NCBI GenBank assembly: GCA_027922465.2
Contig: BQMF02000802.1
Location: 1-64,000, forward strand
DNA from: Turritopsis dohrnii
Lineage: Eukaryota > Cnidaria > Hydrozoa > Anthoathecata > Oceaniidae
Reading direction: 5' to 3'
DNA length: 64,000 nt
Shown here: one piece after another, positions 43,385-53,915 of the stretch
Numbering within the stretch: position 1 is the first letter of the stretch
Layout of the letters: each line of letters starts with the position of its first letter
Notes under the pieces: generated by a model
What the model was told of the DNA's origin: nothing
The model's input: only the letters and a program-made list of their open reading frames with translations
The model's database searches: none
Position numbers and translations under genes: made by a program

Positions 43385-43680
43385 GAATTGTTATGTTAAT
43401 CACTGTCCCAAAAGAAAAGATAAAATGTGTTATTCACTGTCCAAACAAAAGAAAAAACACCGAAGGAGAGTTTGCCAGGCTCTCACTCTCTGCCACAGAG
43501 CTTCTCGACGATTTGAACGGAAACAAAATGCTGTGTTAATCACTGTCCAAAAAATCAAATACGAAGGAGAGTTTGCCAGGCTCTCATCCTCTCTCACCGG
43601 ACTTTCGACGTAATTTTGAACCAAAAATGATAACTTTGTGATATATGTGAATATGTGATATTCACTGTCCAAATTAAATT
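43385..43680. repeat. Imperfect tandem repeat (~100 bp period)
   Basis: A TTCACTGTCCAAA...GAAGGAGAGTTTGCCAGGCTCTCA unit occurs twice in full (near 43436-43490 and 43540-43590). Further CACTGTCC copies are at about 43401 and 43665. Confidence 0.6.
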
Positions 43681-43891
43681 ATATATATATATATATAAAA
43701 AATAAAAAAAAAGTTAAATAAATTAATTAATTTAAAATTGCAGATTGAATAACCTTGAGGTTAAAATGTTGAAATGGAGTAGGACGAGAAGACGCATAGC
43801 AGGCTAAAGACGCTATGAAAATTGGAAATTGAAAATAAACCGCTGACAAAACTGCATAAAGCTCAAAACACATTAAACATATTGTTTTGAA

Positions 43892-45340
43892 TTAAGAGAA
43901 ACGAACAATAGCTTTATCCATAAAATATTGCTTTGTTTTGGTCCTAAATGTGTTTTCTTTTTCTATTTCCCGTATATTTTTGGGTAATTCATTGAATATT
44001 TTTGCAGCTCTTGCGGTGAAGCTATTTCTATGTCCTTTTTCAGTAAATTTTGGTCCATCGTTGTTACAAGATCTCGGTAACCTTTTGCGCTCAAATTCCA
44101 TTTTCAAGTATGATGGAAAGTCATTGTTGTTGACTGCTTGATGACATAGTATCGTAAGTCTCATTTCAATTCGTTCCTTTATAGGCAACCATCCGATTGA
44201 GAGTACATCCTTTGTACACGTGTAACGTTTGAGTACAAAAGCTGCTGCACAATTTTGTGCTTTCTGAAGCCGTTTTAATTGATCAATGGTCAATGGGTGG
44301 AACACCGTATTGCAATAATCGACTTTAAAGAGTACAAGTGATTCAGCTAGTCGTTTACGTAACTGCTTATTCGCAATGTTCTTTATTTTTCGTAGGATTG
44401 CAATAGTCGAATAACAGGTTTTTGTTACTTCGGCAATGTGGGCGTTCCATTTTAATTGCTGTTGGAAGTTTACTCCTAGAATCTTGCTTGAATCAGATCT
44501 TTTTAGTATTGTGTTTTCGTCAAGACGTAACTCGTAGTCAGTATCGCGATGTTTGGATCTGTTGGTTGTAAAGATCATTAATTTCGTTTTGTCTGGGTTG
44601 AAAATGAGGTTATTATTTTTCGACCAGTTGTTTATACCATTGAGTGTTGTTTGAAGATCGTTTATGGTTTCATGGATATTGTTTGGTTTGCAGTGTTTGT
44701 AAATGTTCGAGTCATCAGCATATTGAGTGCATGTACAGTTAGTGCAATTTTCTTTCATGTCACTGACATAAAGGTTAAGAAGAATGGGTCCTAGTATTGA
44801 TCCCTGTGGGACACCGAATGTTACTGATTCACAAGATGAAAGTTTATCATCAATCTGGACAAATTGGAATCTGCCTGTTAGGTAACTCCCGATCAATTTT
44901 AAGACTTGCTTTGATACATTTAACGAGTGGAGTTTTTCTATCAAAGTAGGGTAGTATACTGTATCGAAAGCTTTGCTGTAGTCAGTTAGTACTGCTATGG
45001 TAATTTCACCCTTATCTAAGTAGTTCGGAATGTCATCTCTCATTTTGATTAGCAAAGTATTTGTGGAATGGCTTTTGCGAAATCCTGATTGTGTTGTTGA
45101 GTAATAGACTTATCTTCAATATATCGGACCAGCTGTTTCATTATAATTCGCTCAAATACTTTTGATAATGTGGGAAGCAGTGAAATTGGACGGAAGTTTT
45201 TACTCTCCTTTGGTTCGTCAATTTTTGGAATGGGGCAAATTTTTGCAATTTTCCATTGTTCTGGAAATACAGATTTGTCGATAGAATTTGTCGATAGCAC
45301 TTTATAATAGGGAATTTTTACAAGATTTTTTTCTGAAAGC
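43892..45340 (-). pseudogene. LINE reverse transcriptase, 5'-truncated (Jockey/CR1/L2-like)
   Basis: Two minus-strand frames cover the RT. The first (45300-45049) holds FRPISLLPTLSKVFERI, RT motif 1. The second (45055-43892) holds the DYSKAFDTV catalytic block, GVPQGSILGPIL and YADD (residues 112-115), followed by the C-terminal thumb and tail (NELPKNIR near the end). A frameshift at about 45050-45065 separates them. The endonuclease domain is absent, as in most 5'-truncated LINE copies. It ends near 43892, and a short 3' UTR may follow. The palm motifs themselves are intact. Confidence 0.85.
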
Positions 45341-45585
45341 TTTGTTGATGTGAAAAACAGATACTTGAATTCTGGGAATTTAATTGTATTTTATACTACG
45401 TGTATTTAGCAAAGCCATTCACGATAAGTAAACAATTAGTTTAATACATTTTATTCAGTTGAACGTTAGAAAAGAGACGGAAAGTTGCATAGGAAGGTAA
45501 AACTTTAGATGAAGTGATTTGACTTTAGCTTGTAACACGATTAACATTTCATTACCTTTCTAGTATTTCTTTCGTAGAGTAAATC

Positions 45586-45954
45586 ATGGTTAAGATATTA
45601 AGATACGAGGTTGTGAAAAACGCAACGGGTACTGGAATATGCCGTTCACCAGATGGCTCCTGGAAACAATTTTGGAAGAATAAGACTGGATTTTTTTGGC
45701 CAGACAAATGCCGCATCTATGGATGTGGAAACGAGGCAACCGACGGTGCCCACGTGATTGTTGGAAGAAGAATTTACAACGACCGGGGACATCAAGTAAA
45801 CATTCAACGAATCAGAAATCTTTACATTCTTCCGACATGTCGTCATTGTAATATTAAAAGAACAGGTTGGATGGACGTCAATAATAAATCAGCTGTCGCA
45901 TTTCTATCGGAATTAGATGGACGCGGAAATGCAAAATGTTATTTGGCACCGTAA
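45586..45954 (+). CDS. Small stand-alone HNH-like zinc protein
   Basis: An intact 122-residue frame. It has a Cys pair (KCRIYGCGNEA, C42 and C47), then DGAHV (H56), and LYILPTCRHCNIKRTG (C85, C88, N89). This C-x4-C...H...C-x2-C-N arrangement matches the beta-beta-alpha-metal fold of HNH nucleases, in which the GAHV histidine would be the general base and Asn the last residue of the motif. The N-terminus has WKQFWKNKTGFFWPD, which may contact DNA. Whether it cuts DNA cannot be told. The gene is intronless and lies 250 bp from the LINE remnant, with its own upstream spacer. Confidence 0.6.
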   Translation: MVKILRYEVVKNATGTGICRSPDGSWKQFWKNKTGFFWPDKCRIYGCGNEATDGAHVIVGRRIYNDRGHQVNIQRIRNLYILPTCRHCNIKRTGWMDVNNKSAVAFLSELDGRGNAKCYLAP

Positions 45955-45959
45955 TATGT

Positions 45960-46540
45960 CACAAAAAAGGAATGCCACTGAATAAATAGCCTGTACTTTG
46001 GGAGTGTAGTTAGTTTATCACCGGAGAATTTATGTTTGTTCATTATCCCAGTATCTCGCAATTCACTCAAATGAATAAACGTGCATGTAACTTTAGCTAG
46101 AAATGCCCCCGCGCTCAAGCTTTTCAATTTGTACACACAGCAAGCTGTACATTAAAAAGGAAAACTTTACACCCAAACAATTTGTAATTTAAGGAAGTTT
46201 TGTAAAAGTTTTTTATTGATTTAGGGCCTGATAAGTTGGATACTCTAAATATTTCGACAAAGCCAGTCTTTTATGTATGGCAAGATAAACAATATTTCAA
46301 AATACAAATCGAGATCAAAGTGTCTGTATGTAGTGAAGAAAGCGCGTGGCGAAAATGACATAGTTAAGTGAAAATATTTAAGTTTCACAATACTACGAAT
46401 TGATTAGTGAGTAGTGTAATCTTGTGGCATAGTGTGGCGGTGGCTACACTAACTTGGAACATGCAAACCAAATAGATCTACTTACGTAGCTAAAAATCTG
46501 CATAAAACTTTTTTGTTACTTTTTGCTACCTCTTAAGATA
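45960..46540. other. No gene recognised
   Basis: AT-rich spacer with short frames only. Confidence 0.5.
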
Positions 46541-46541
46541 A

Positions 46542-46624
46542 GGGGACATGAGCAACATTTTTCGTGCGATTGCAACAAAAATCTGTTTTGTTGCCATTGC
46601 AAGACATTTGTTGCTCGTGTCCCC
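46542..46624. repeat. Hairpin MITE or inverted repeat, ~83 bp
   Basis: GGGGACATGAGCAACA at 46542 is mirrored by TGTTGCTCGTGTCCCC ending at 46624. The interior also has inverted GATTGCAACAAAA/TTTTGTTGCCATTGCAA. It could form a long imperfect hairpin. Confidence 0.6.
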
Positions 46625-46849
46625 ATAGTATATTCTTCTGTTGCTGCAACAAATTTCACCCATAAATATGTTGCAGCAACAAAAAAATATAACATAATAG
46701 TAAATAAGGAAGAAGATACGAAAAAACATGCTTTCTCCCACCTACTTTGCTTTGAAAGGGGAAAAAAGCAAAATCAGCTAATAATTGTATACCAACGTGT
46801 AACAGGAACACGAAAAGTTGAAAGATGATGATGAACAAAATCGAAATCT

Positions 46850-48540
46850 GACTTCCGCCTATCTCGTGAAACTACTATGCCTCCTCGCTGGCTTGCGCTT
46901 GCTGCGGCGACAATAAATTATTCGTTTCAACACCCCTTCTTCCCACCATTAATTGGAACGTCATGCATCAGTTGTCGAAAAAAATAATGTCCCATTAAAA
47001 CAAACACCTTACTATTGTACCGATGTTGGTATGCCGTCGTAACACTTCAATATAGCGATTCATAGCTTACCGTGAACCCCAGCTACTACCCTTGACATTT
47101 GCTTAAACATAGGAAGTGCGTATACTCGTTTGAATTAAAAGAACTTGCTGAGGATATGCAACAGATTTCTCCAATAGTTTTCCGCAGTTACAAAGTTCTT
47201 GTCTTGGTTGTTCTTTTGGCAAGATAATTCTCCGGTAAGATAAACTTTATGAAAATGTTTGAATAATCAAGCGTCAATCGTTCGGGTATAGGAGGTCTTT
47301 CTGTCCCTTTGTTATGGTGCAAAAGCCGCTTTAATATGATATCTTTTATAAAACTTCAGATGTCCACTTGAGAAATACTTCTGAGTTTTTGACAAAAATA
47401 ATCAAACGAATAAAACTATTTGATTTGTATGGTAATTGCGTCACTACGATTGAAAACAAGTGAGAGAAACTAAATGCTTCTCATCTCCATTATTTATGCA
47501 GATTCTTGAGTTTTAGAGAAGTTTGAAAAGTGTTTCGACTGCATAACGAAGACTTCAGTATTTATTCTCTCAAATCAAGACTATTGGTCTGTACACGACA
47601 GTTCTCTCTAACGTGTTTACATTTTAGGCACAATGTGACATATGGCTGTGTACTATATCTTCATTCGATGCAACATAGCGGTATTGAGTCATCTTTAATC
47701 ATTAACAGGAATGGTAAAAGGATTTATGATGAGGACAACAGAAGCTTTGATGAATAATTTGTTGGGCTTTTTTGACAGTACACAAACATCTCGGTAGAGC
47801 TCAGTTAAAGAATTAACATAAACAGTTAACTTAAGCACATCATCCTATAGCTTAGTTTCTCCAGGTCCAATGTTCGGAAGATTTCTTTGGCTGTGTCGGG
47901 AGAAAGTTTAACGATATCGTGGGTTTGTTGCAGTGACACTTTCACTATTATGTCCAGTGGGTTATTAATTACAGACGTGGGTAAAACTAACACCGGAAAT
48001 GACGGAATTAGCGTCCCTTGTCAAATAAGCCTCTTCCCGAATACGCACCCTGGGATTACAGTATTTTTTCCAATAAGCGAATAACCGCCACCCTAGAAGA
48101 AAAGAGGGCGATTATTTCGCCATACAGTCATCCGTAGGGGCGGAAATGTTAAGAAACCAACTTTCAATCTTGACAGAAAAAGATACTGATCCATTTCAGA
48201 TTGATCAAATCGACATTGCGACACTAGCATCTCATTTCCTTGTTGTCGATTCTGACCATGAAGAATTGACATTTAGTTTAGTTTGATGTAATTTCGGACA
48301 TTATTTTGAGAAAGAGAAATGTTGAAAAAATACACTCCTTGTCTTGATGCGAAATTTTGAATAAGAGCCCCGGGCGCTGTTACTTGAAAGAAGCACATAA
48401 AATTCATAATGCATAATATTTTCAAATCCTCAGCAGTCACAAAACTATTGAATTTATCTGAATACCTTTCCACTTGACGTAATAAAACAGTTTACGAATG
48501 ATTTCCTCGTCGGGTACGTTGAAGGTTCAATCACCTTTTG
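46850..48540. other. No gene recognised; possible transposase C-terminal scrap
   Basis: Mostly AT-rich sequence without motifs. At about 48146-48285 a plus-strand frame (AEMLRNQLSILTEKDTDPFQ...) looks like the acidic tail of a Tigger or CENP-B-like transposase next to a GGGCGATTATTTCGCC-type end. The support is too weak for a separate call. Confidence 0.35.
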
Positions 48541-48808
48541 AAGTTCTTCATACTTCATAATACCCAGTTAGCACGTTGTTTCGAAGTTTTTTCGACGTCA
48601 TATTCCATCGTCGCTTGACGGTCGTTTAATGGTCGAAATGGAAACAGCAAAACAACGTCGCATTTTGACGTCAAAACGACGATTAAAACTAACTAAAAAT
48701 GATGTTGTACGGATGTTGTACAACGGTCAAAAGACCGAACACAACGTTACATTGACATTGTAGCATGGTCAAATTGACGAAGAAAGGTAATGACAACAAA
48801 TGAAAAGT

Positions 48809-48879
48809 CACCAGCGGAAATCCAACCCCAACCTCTCGCATGATACCTGAGAGTGATAACCACTACACTACGGCGCCTT
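48809..48879 (-). other. Degenerate tRNA-like sequence
   Basis: On the minus strand, GGCGCCGTAGTGTAGTGGTT resembles a tRNA 5' end with an A box. A degenerate B box (GGTTGGATTTCC) follows about 45 bases later. The acceptor and anticodon arms do not pair properly. It is best read as a tRNA-derived repeat remnant. Confidence 0.35.
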
Positions 48880-48903
48880 AACATGTGATAATGTATTTGG
48901 CTA

Positions 48904-49425
48904 TAGTGGAACCTCTATTAACGGTCACCTCCATACATCGGTCACCTCCAATCAACGGCCAAACGGCCACTTTCTATCGTCCCAATGTCTAATTTTACCT
49001 CTATTAACGGCCAAAAAAATCTTTATGCAAGCAAATGAAAAGAAAAATATTTTTTTACAATAATTATTTACAAAAGTAAAGTCAAGTCAAACAGCCTTAT
49101 CTATTGTAGATGATTTGAACAACTTTTGTGAAACCTTAGGTGATGCTGACTTAGTTAGTGCTTTGAATCTTTTCACACTGCGACTTGAAGCACTTAGGCT
49201 CAATAACGTTTTTCAGAAAAAAGTTGTAACATGATTGTAGATTTTACTTGTATTTACTTGTGTTTATTTTGATTATGAATCATTCTTTATGCCCCTCCCA
49301 TTTCTCCCGACCTGCCTTTTTGATAAAAAAGTGTCTTCATATAAAACCTCCATACATCGGTCACCTCTAATGCAACGGCCACTAAGTTGGGTTCCCAAAA
49401 GTGGCCGCTATTAGAGGTTCTACTG
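48904..49425 (+). mobile_element. Internally deleted Tigger element (522 bp) with TA target duplication
   Basis: TAGTGGAACCTCTATTAACG at 48904 is mirrored by the complement ending GGTTCTACTG at 49425, with TA on each side (48902-48903 and 49426-49427). An open stretch at about 49081-49233 encodes SSQTALSIVDDLNNF... and ends at a TGA, matching the helical C-terminus of Tigger transposases. The rest of the transposase is deleted. Confidence 0.75.
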
Positions 49426-49812
49426 TATTAACAAAATCACCAACTTAATTTTGATTGGGTTAAGATGGAAAAGACGAAATGGAAAATGAGACGAGATGGA
49501 AAAGACGAAATGACGAAATGAAAGAAAAAGTGCCATATAATTTTTGCTTGCTTTTAAAACATCGCTTTACTGCTTGTAGTGCACAGTTCACAAACCATCG
49601 TTTTACGTTTCTTTCTTAAACTTGGATTACATTAATTCATTCAGGAATTCTTCTATCCTTTGATACAAATGAATATAACTTATTTTCGGAGTAATCGAGG
49701 AAAGTTACGCATGCGCATTTTATGGCGCATGCTAAATACAGTGTTCCCGCCAAAAATTGCTCACAAGTCAATTCTTTTTGTACGGTTCAGACGGTTCAAA
49801 GTTGAAGAGAAA

Positions 49813-50463
49813 ATGTCCGGAGAAGAAATTTCAAGAGGACAAAAACGACGTAGAGAATCCAGATCTGATGAGGAAAGTATATCTTTGTCGAACATAAAGA
49901 AATATTTTGACAAGAAATTCGAGGACATTCAAAATAAGTTTGAAAATGACAATTATCAGCTTGCTAAAAAATTTAAAAAGGAACCTGGACATACTTTTAG
50001 GTTTAAAAGAAATAAAAAACAATACGAATTCAATGGGTCTGTTTTGCATGACCTCGAGGCGTTGAGTGACCTCATAAAGAAGGGTTCAAAGCATAGATCA
50101 GAGAAACTTTTACGTGAAATATCTTCCAATGTTTGTAAAAGAAACAAATTAATAAAAATTGCAGACAGATCTATTGCAGGATGGAGTACTGTCGATGAGT
50201 ACATATCAGATGATCTGGCCAGCGACTCTGCTGATGAGCGGAAGATAAAATCGGCTGAAGCTCGAGCTTTGAAGAAGAAGCAGAGTTCGTTTCGGCGTGT
50301 CAGAAAATCAGTTGCTAACGCATCCTTTACAATCTCTGAAGCGCCGGACTTCAGACGCGTTGTTCGCACCAATGCTGTCAACTTCAAGCCAACAGGAACT
50401 TGCTTCAGTTGCGGAAAAAGCGGACATTGGAGAAAATTCTGTCCCGAATCTAAAAGTAAATAA
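49813..50463 (+). CDS. DIRS-type retroelement Gag-like protein with CCHC knuckle
   Basis: An open frame of about 216 residues from MSGEEISRGQKRR; an upstream in-frame start at 49660 adds 51 residues across the putative promoter and is less likely. The N-terminus is highly charged, and residues 30-60 look coiled-coil. The C-terminus has a single zinc knuckle, CFSCGKSGHWRKFC (C-x2-C-x4-H-x4-C), expected to bind RNA. It overlaps the start of the RT frame in another frame. TGCGCATGCGCA-like sequence upstream (49708) may be the internal promoter. Confidence 0.75.
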   Translation: MSGEEISRGQKRRRESRSDEESISLSNIKKYFDKKFEDIQNKFENDNYQLAKKFKKEPGHTFRFKRNKKQYEFNGSVLHDLEALSDLIKKGSKHRSEKLLREISSNVCKRNKLIKIADRSIAGWSTVDEYISDDLASDSADERKIKSAEARALKKKQSSFRRVRKSVANASFTISEAPDFRRVVRTNAVNFKPTGTCFSCGKSGHWRKFCPESKSK

Positions 50464-52189
50464 CGCATTTCAAGATAAGTTAAAATTTTTTTCATTTTCT
50501 TCTGACTGTCCTCAAATTAGTGAATCATTAGCATCTCAATCTGGCAAAAATTCTGTATGTGTGAAAGGTAACTTGAAAAAGAATATTTCTTTTTGGGAAT
50601 CCATAAAAGCAAACAAAACAACCATCGATGTCATAAAAGATGGCTATAAAATACCATTCATCTCTACACCACGAAAAGCATGTTTCAAAAATAATAAGTC
50701 GGCGATAATCGACAAGGAATTTGTTTCTGCTGAAATAAGAGAACTCCTTGAGAGTAGAAGAATTCGTGAGACTGACTTCATACCTCGCGTTGTCAACCCC
50801 TTATCTGTTTCGATTCAGAGTAATGGTAAAAACGCCTAATTTTGGATTTAAGACATGTAAATAAGCATGTGTACAAGGATAAAATAAAATTTGACGACTG
50901 GAAGGTCATGAAGGAATATTTGGAAAAGGATAGCTTCATGTTTCAGTTTGATTTAAAGCAAGGCTATCATCACATTGAAATCTTTGACGAACATCAAACT
51001 TATTTGGGTTTTTCATGGGAAATAGACGGACAATTGAGGCATTTCGTTTTCACAGTTCTACCATTCGGTTTAACTTCTGCCCCGTTCATTTTTACTAAAG
51101 TAATGCGCTGTCTAGTGAAATATTGGAGGGAAGAAGCAATTCGTATTTCTGTGTATTTGGACGATGGTTTGGGTGTGACAAGCTCCTATGAAACTTGTTT
51201 AAGACATTCAAAATTTGTTCAGGACAGTTTATTGAATAGTGGTTTCATTGTAAACAACGAAAAAAGCTTATGGATCCCTCAAAAAGATGTTATTTGGTTG
51301 GGAGTAAGCGCAGATTTAAATAAAAACCTTTTTACTATCCCTCAGATGAGAGTTACCTCTATCATCGATTGTATTAACCAAGCGATTGAAAACTTACCAT
51401 ATTCCACTCCGAGATCTTTGGCGAAGTTGTGCGATAAAATAGTTTCTACAAAATTTGTCGTAAAAGAACTTATTCAACTAAAAACTAGAAACCTGTACAA
51501 AATTGTTGATGCACAAATGTCTTGGGATTCCAGAGTTAGTTTGAAAGGAAAACACGCTGCTATTAAAGAAATTATCTTTTGGCGTGATAATTTCACATTG
51601 TTCAATAAAAGAGAAATCGTTCCCTACAGACTTCCCGAAGTAGAAATTTATTCTGATGCTAGTGATTATGCAATCGGGGCGTATGCAAAAACGTGTAATG
51701 AAACCTACACGTGTTTTAAAAATTAGAAGCATTGTGAAAAAATTTGTAGTTCCACGTAGCGAGAGTTGCATGCTATTCTGTTTACTCTAGAAACATTGAA
51801 AACTTTATTACAAGGCAAATATATTCTTTGGAAATCTGATAATTACGCAGCTACTATAATCACTAAAGCTGGTAGTAACAAACCCCATTTACATGAAATT
51901 GCTGAGAGTATTTTCAAAATTTGTTTTGACTTTTCCATTGAAATCAAAATATCTTGGATACCCAGAGAGAACAATCTTTTGGCAGACAAAATAAGTAAAT
52001 ATTTTGATCATGATGATTGGCAAACCTCTGAAGAATATTTCGATATCCTCAATAGAATGTGGGGCCCACTAACGATTGATAGATTTGCTGACCACGAAAA
52101 TGCGAAGATATCAAATTTCAATTCCCGGTTTTGGTGTCCAAAAACAGCAAACGTTGATGCGTTCACTGTTTCATGGGAAAATGAAAATA

Positions 52190-53092
52190 GGGACTTTAAG
52201 ATTTCGAAAACGGGAACGGGAACTTCATAATATCGTTTGACTGCGCATGCGCGAGGTGATTCCCATGAAATTTTGAAGTTCGCTCTGTTTGTTCCGAACG
52301 TGAAATCACACATTTTGAAGTTCTGAGAAAACGTGAACGCTCAAGGAAGAAAGATGGCTGAAACTGCTGAGCAAAAACCACCGAGCATTCCACGTCGTGG
52401 CGCTTACCCTCTACAGGTCCAAATAAGTTTGCAATTAGACCATTAGGAGCTACTACTGATTGAAACTTGAAATGTACTCTTTTGTGCCCATTATAAACAA
52501 TCCTCTGATAGTCAATAAATGTCTCCATCGGTCATAAATTAGGTTGAGAATATGATTGTTTATTATACAAAGTTCAGGTACAGGCCTAGCAAACCTAAGT
52601 ACCAACCATATCTGAGTATCTCCAGGGATAATGCATACCTTTTCAAAAAACGCATAGTGCCTCAAGGCCACACACATTCGTGCCATTGTAGCAAATTATT
52701 CTCTCAGAAATTTCTAGGGTTGTTCTGAGAATTGGAATATCATCTTTTTTAAAGCGAAATTCAGCCAGACACTCATCTTCAGCTAGATTATTCAAGCTGA
52801 ACTTCTCATACCTCCAGTATGGTAGATACAGATTAGAGGATTTTTCTAAATCCAGAAGTAATAAAAATTCTTCATCATCAATAACTTTATCATAATGAGC
52901 AAGGTGTAAAAACTCTTTTTTCTCCATTATTACTATTTCAGTCTTTCACGCTTCTAAGTTTGTTTACAACTTAATGCGCCATTATGAAGTCGCGCACTTT
53001 CTTAATCTCCGTTATTACACATAACCGGGACGAGAACCTAACTACGGAACGGCGTTCCCGTTCCCGTTCCGGTTGTGAAATCTTAAAGTCCC
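52190..53092 (-). mobile_element. Internally deleted PIF/Harbinger-like element with TA target duplication
   Basis: GGGACTTTAAGATTTC at 52190 is mirrored by GAAATCTTAAAGTCCC ending at 53092, followed inwards by GGAACGGGAAC repeats. TA lies on both sides (52188-52189 and 53093-53094). A 2-bp duplication fits the ISL2EU-like branch of PIF/Harbinger. It carries parts of a transposase on the minus strand. Confidence 0.8.
52380..52927 (-). pseudogene. HARBI1-like transposase with internal deletion
   Basis: The N-terminal part (52927 to about 52560) has an EFRFKKDDIPILRTTL segment, GLEALCVF and, in a shifted frame, RPVPELCIINNHILNLIYDRW, the characteristic Harbinger N-terminal region. After a deletion, the catalytic C-terminal part (52528-52380) has YNGHKRVHFKFQSVVAPNGL and FGPVEGKRHD, including one catalytic Asp. 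The DGT block with the first catalytic Asp is missing. It cannot be active. Confidence 0.75.
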
Positions 53093-53585
53093 TAATAATT
53101 ATTTAGTTCCACCTGTCTCGTTAGTGTGCAAAGTGTTACGTCACATGGAAGTATCAAGAGCCATGGGAGTATTAGTGGTCCCTCTCTGGAAATCTGCGAT
53201 GTTTTGGTCGTTCTAACAAATTCAAGTTCGGAATTCAGAGCGTTTGTCAAGGGCTACCGCGTTTTCGAAAACCCTTTCGATTGTGTTAGATTGGGAAACA
53301 ACCAAAATTCGCTTATTGGATATGCTAGTTTTAAATGCCCGATGATTGCATTAAGAATAGATTGTTCATAGAAACTGGAGAGTGATTTCATCATGTTAAA
53401 TTAATTAATATGAAGTATAAAGTAGGTCAGCAGGTTTGCAGACACCTACTTTGCGTCACTATAGCAACGTTAACAGAGATTCCTGCACAGTGCAAGTTTA
53501 TATTCGGTGGAAGAAATTAACAGACAAGCCGTATTGCGAGTCTTTAAAACTATTTGAGAGCTTCAACCTGTTTCAAAGGAGAAGG

Positions 53586-53850
53586 TAGCATTACCAGGAT
53601 TGCAGATGCCTACTGGATGTGTTATTCGGGTAATTTTACCCAGGCTTAAGGGAGATATAGCATTAGCAGGATTGAGGATGCTTAACTATTACTCGCATGC
53701 GTAATCCAGTGTGTCCAAAGCTCGGTAGCATTAGCAGGATTGCAGATGCTTACGGTTTCTTGCACGAGTTGTGTTTGTGTATGATGATCTCCAGAGTGTC
53801 TAAAGCGAGGTAGCATTAGCAGGATTGCAGAAAAGGTCTACCTGATAATA
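53586..53850 (+). repeat. Four spaced copies of GGTAGCATTAGCAGGATTGC in the DIRS element
   Basis: Copies occur near 53586, 53653, 53727 and 53810, each followed by AGATGC-like sequence; a diverged copy is near 53433. They lie between the RNase H and recombinase genes. They may be regulatory or recombination-related repeats of the element. Confidence 0.7.
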
Positions 53851-53915
53851 GTGATGATAAAAGTTGTGTTTAACTGTTTGATAATTCTAGACTTTCTAGT
53901 AAATATATTTATCCT

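Larger units (their letters stand above)
50464..53371 (+). pseudogene. DIRS-type reverse transcriptase and RNase H, interrupted
   Basis: The RT has MFQFDLKQGYHH (first catalytic Asp), LPFGLTSAPFIFTKVMRCLV and ISVYLDDGLG (YLDD). The RNase H has EIYSDASDYAIGAYA, RELHAILF, WKSDNYAA and LLADKIS, giving the four acidic positions. It is followed by the DIRS-specific TIDRFADHENAKISNFNSRFW region. Defects: a one-base shift in an A-run near 50828, TAG stops at 51724 and 51763, a PIF/Harbinger insertion at 52190-53092, and another frameshift near 53212 in the VLVVPLW...SAMFWSF region. Across the insertion, removing the insert plus one TA leaves the frame continuous. The motif set and the downstream YR place it with DIRS rather than LTR elements. 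Confidence 0.85.

Noticed and set aside
46523..46838. Open frames around the GGGGACA hairpin
   Set aside because: They arise from CAACA/TGTTG inverted repeats and lack any domain.
48146..48285. Acidic plus-strand frame resembling a Tigger/CENP-B transposase tail
   Set aside because: Too short and composition-driven to call without an alignment; noted in the intergenic entry only.
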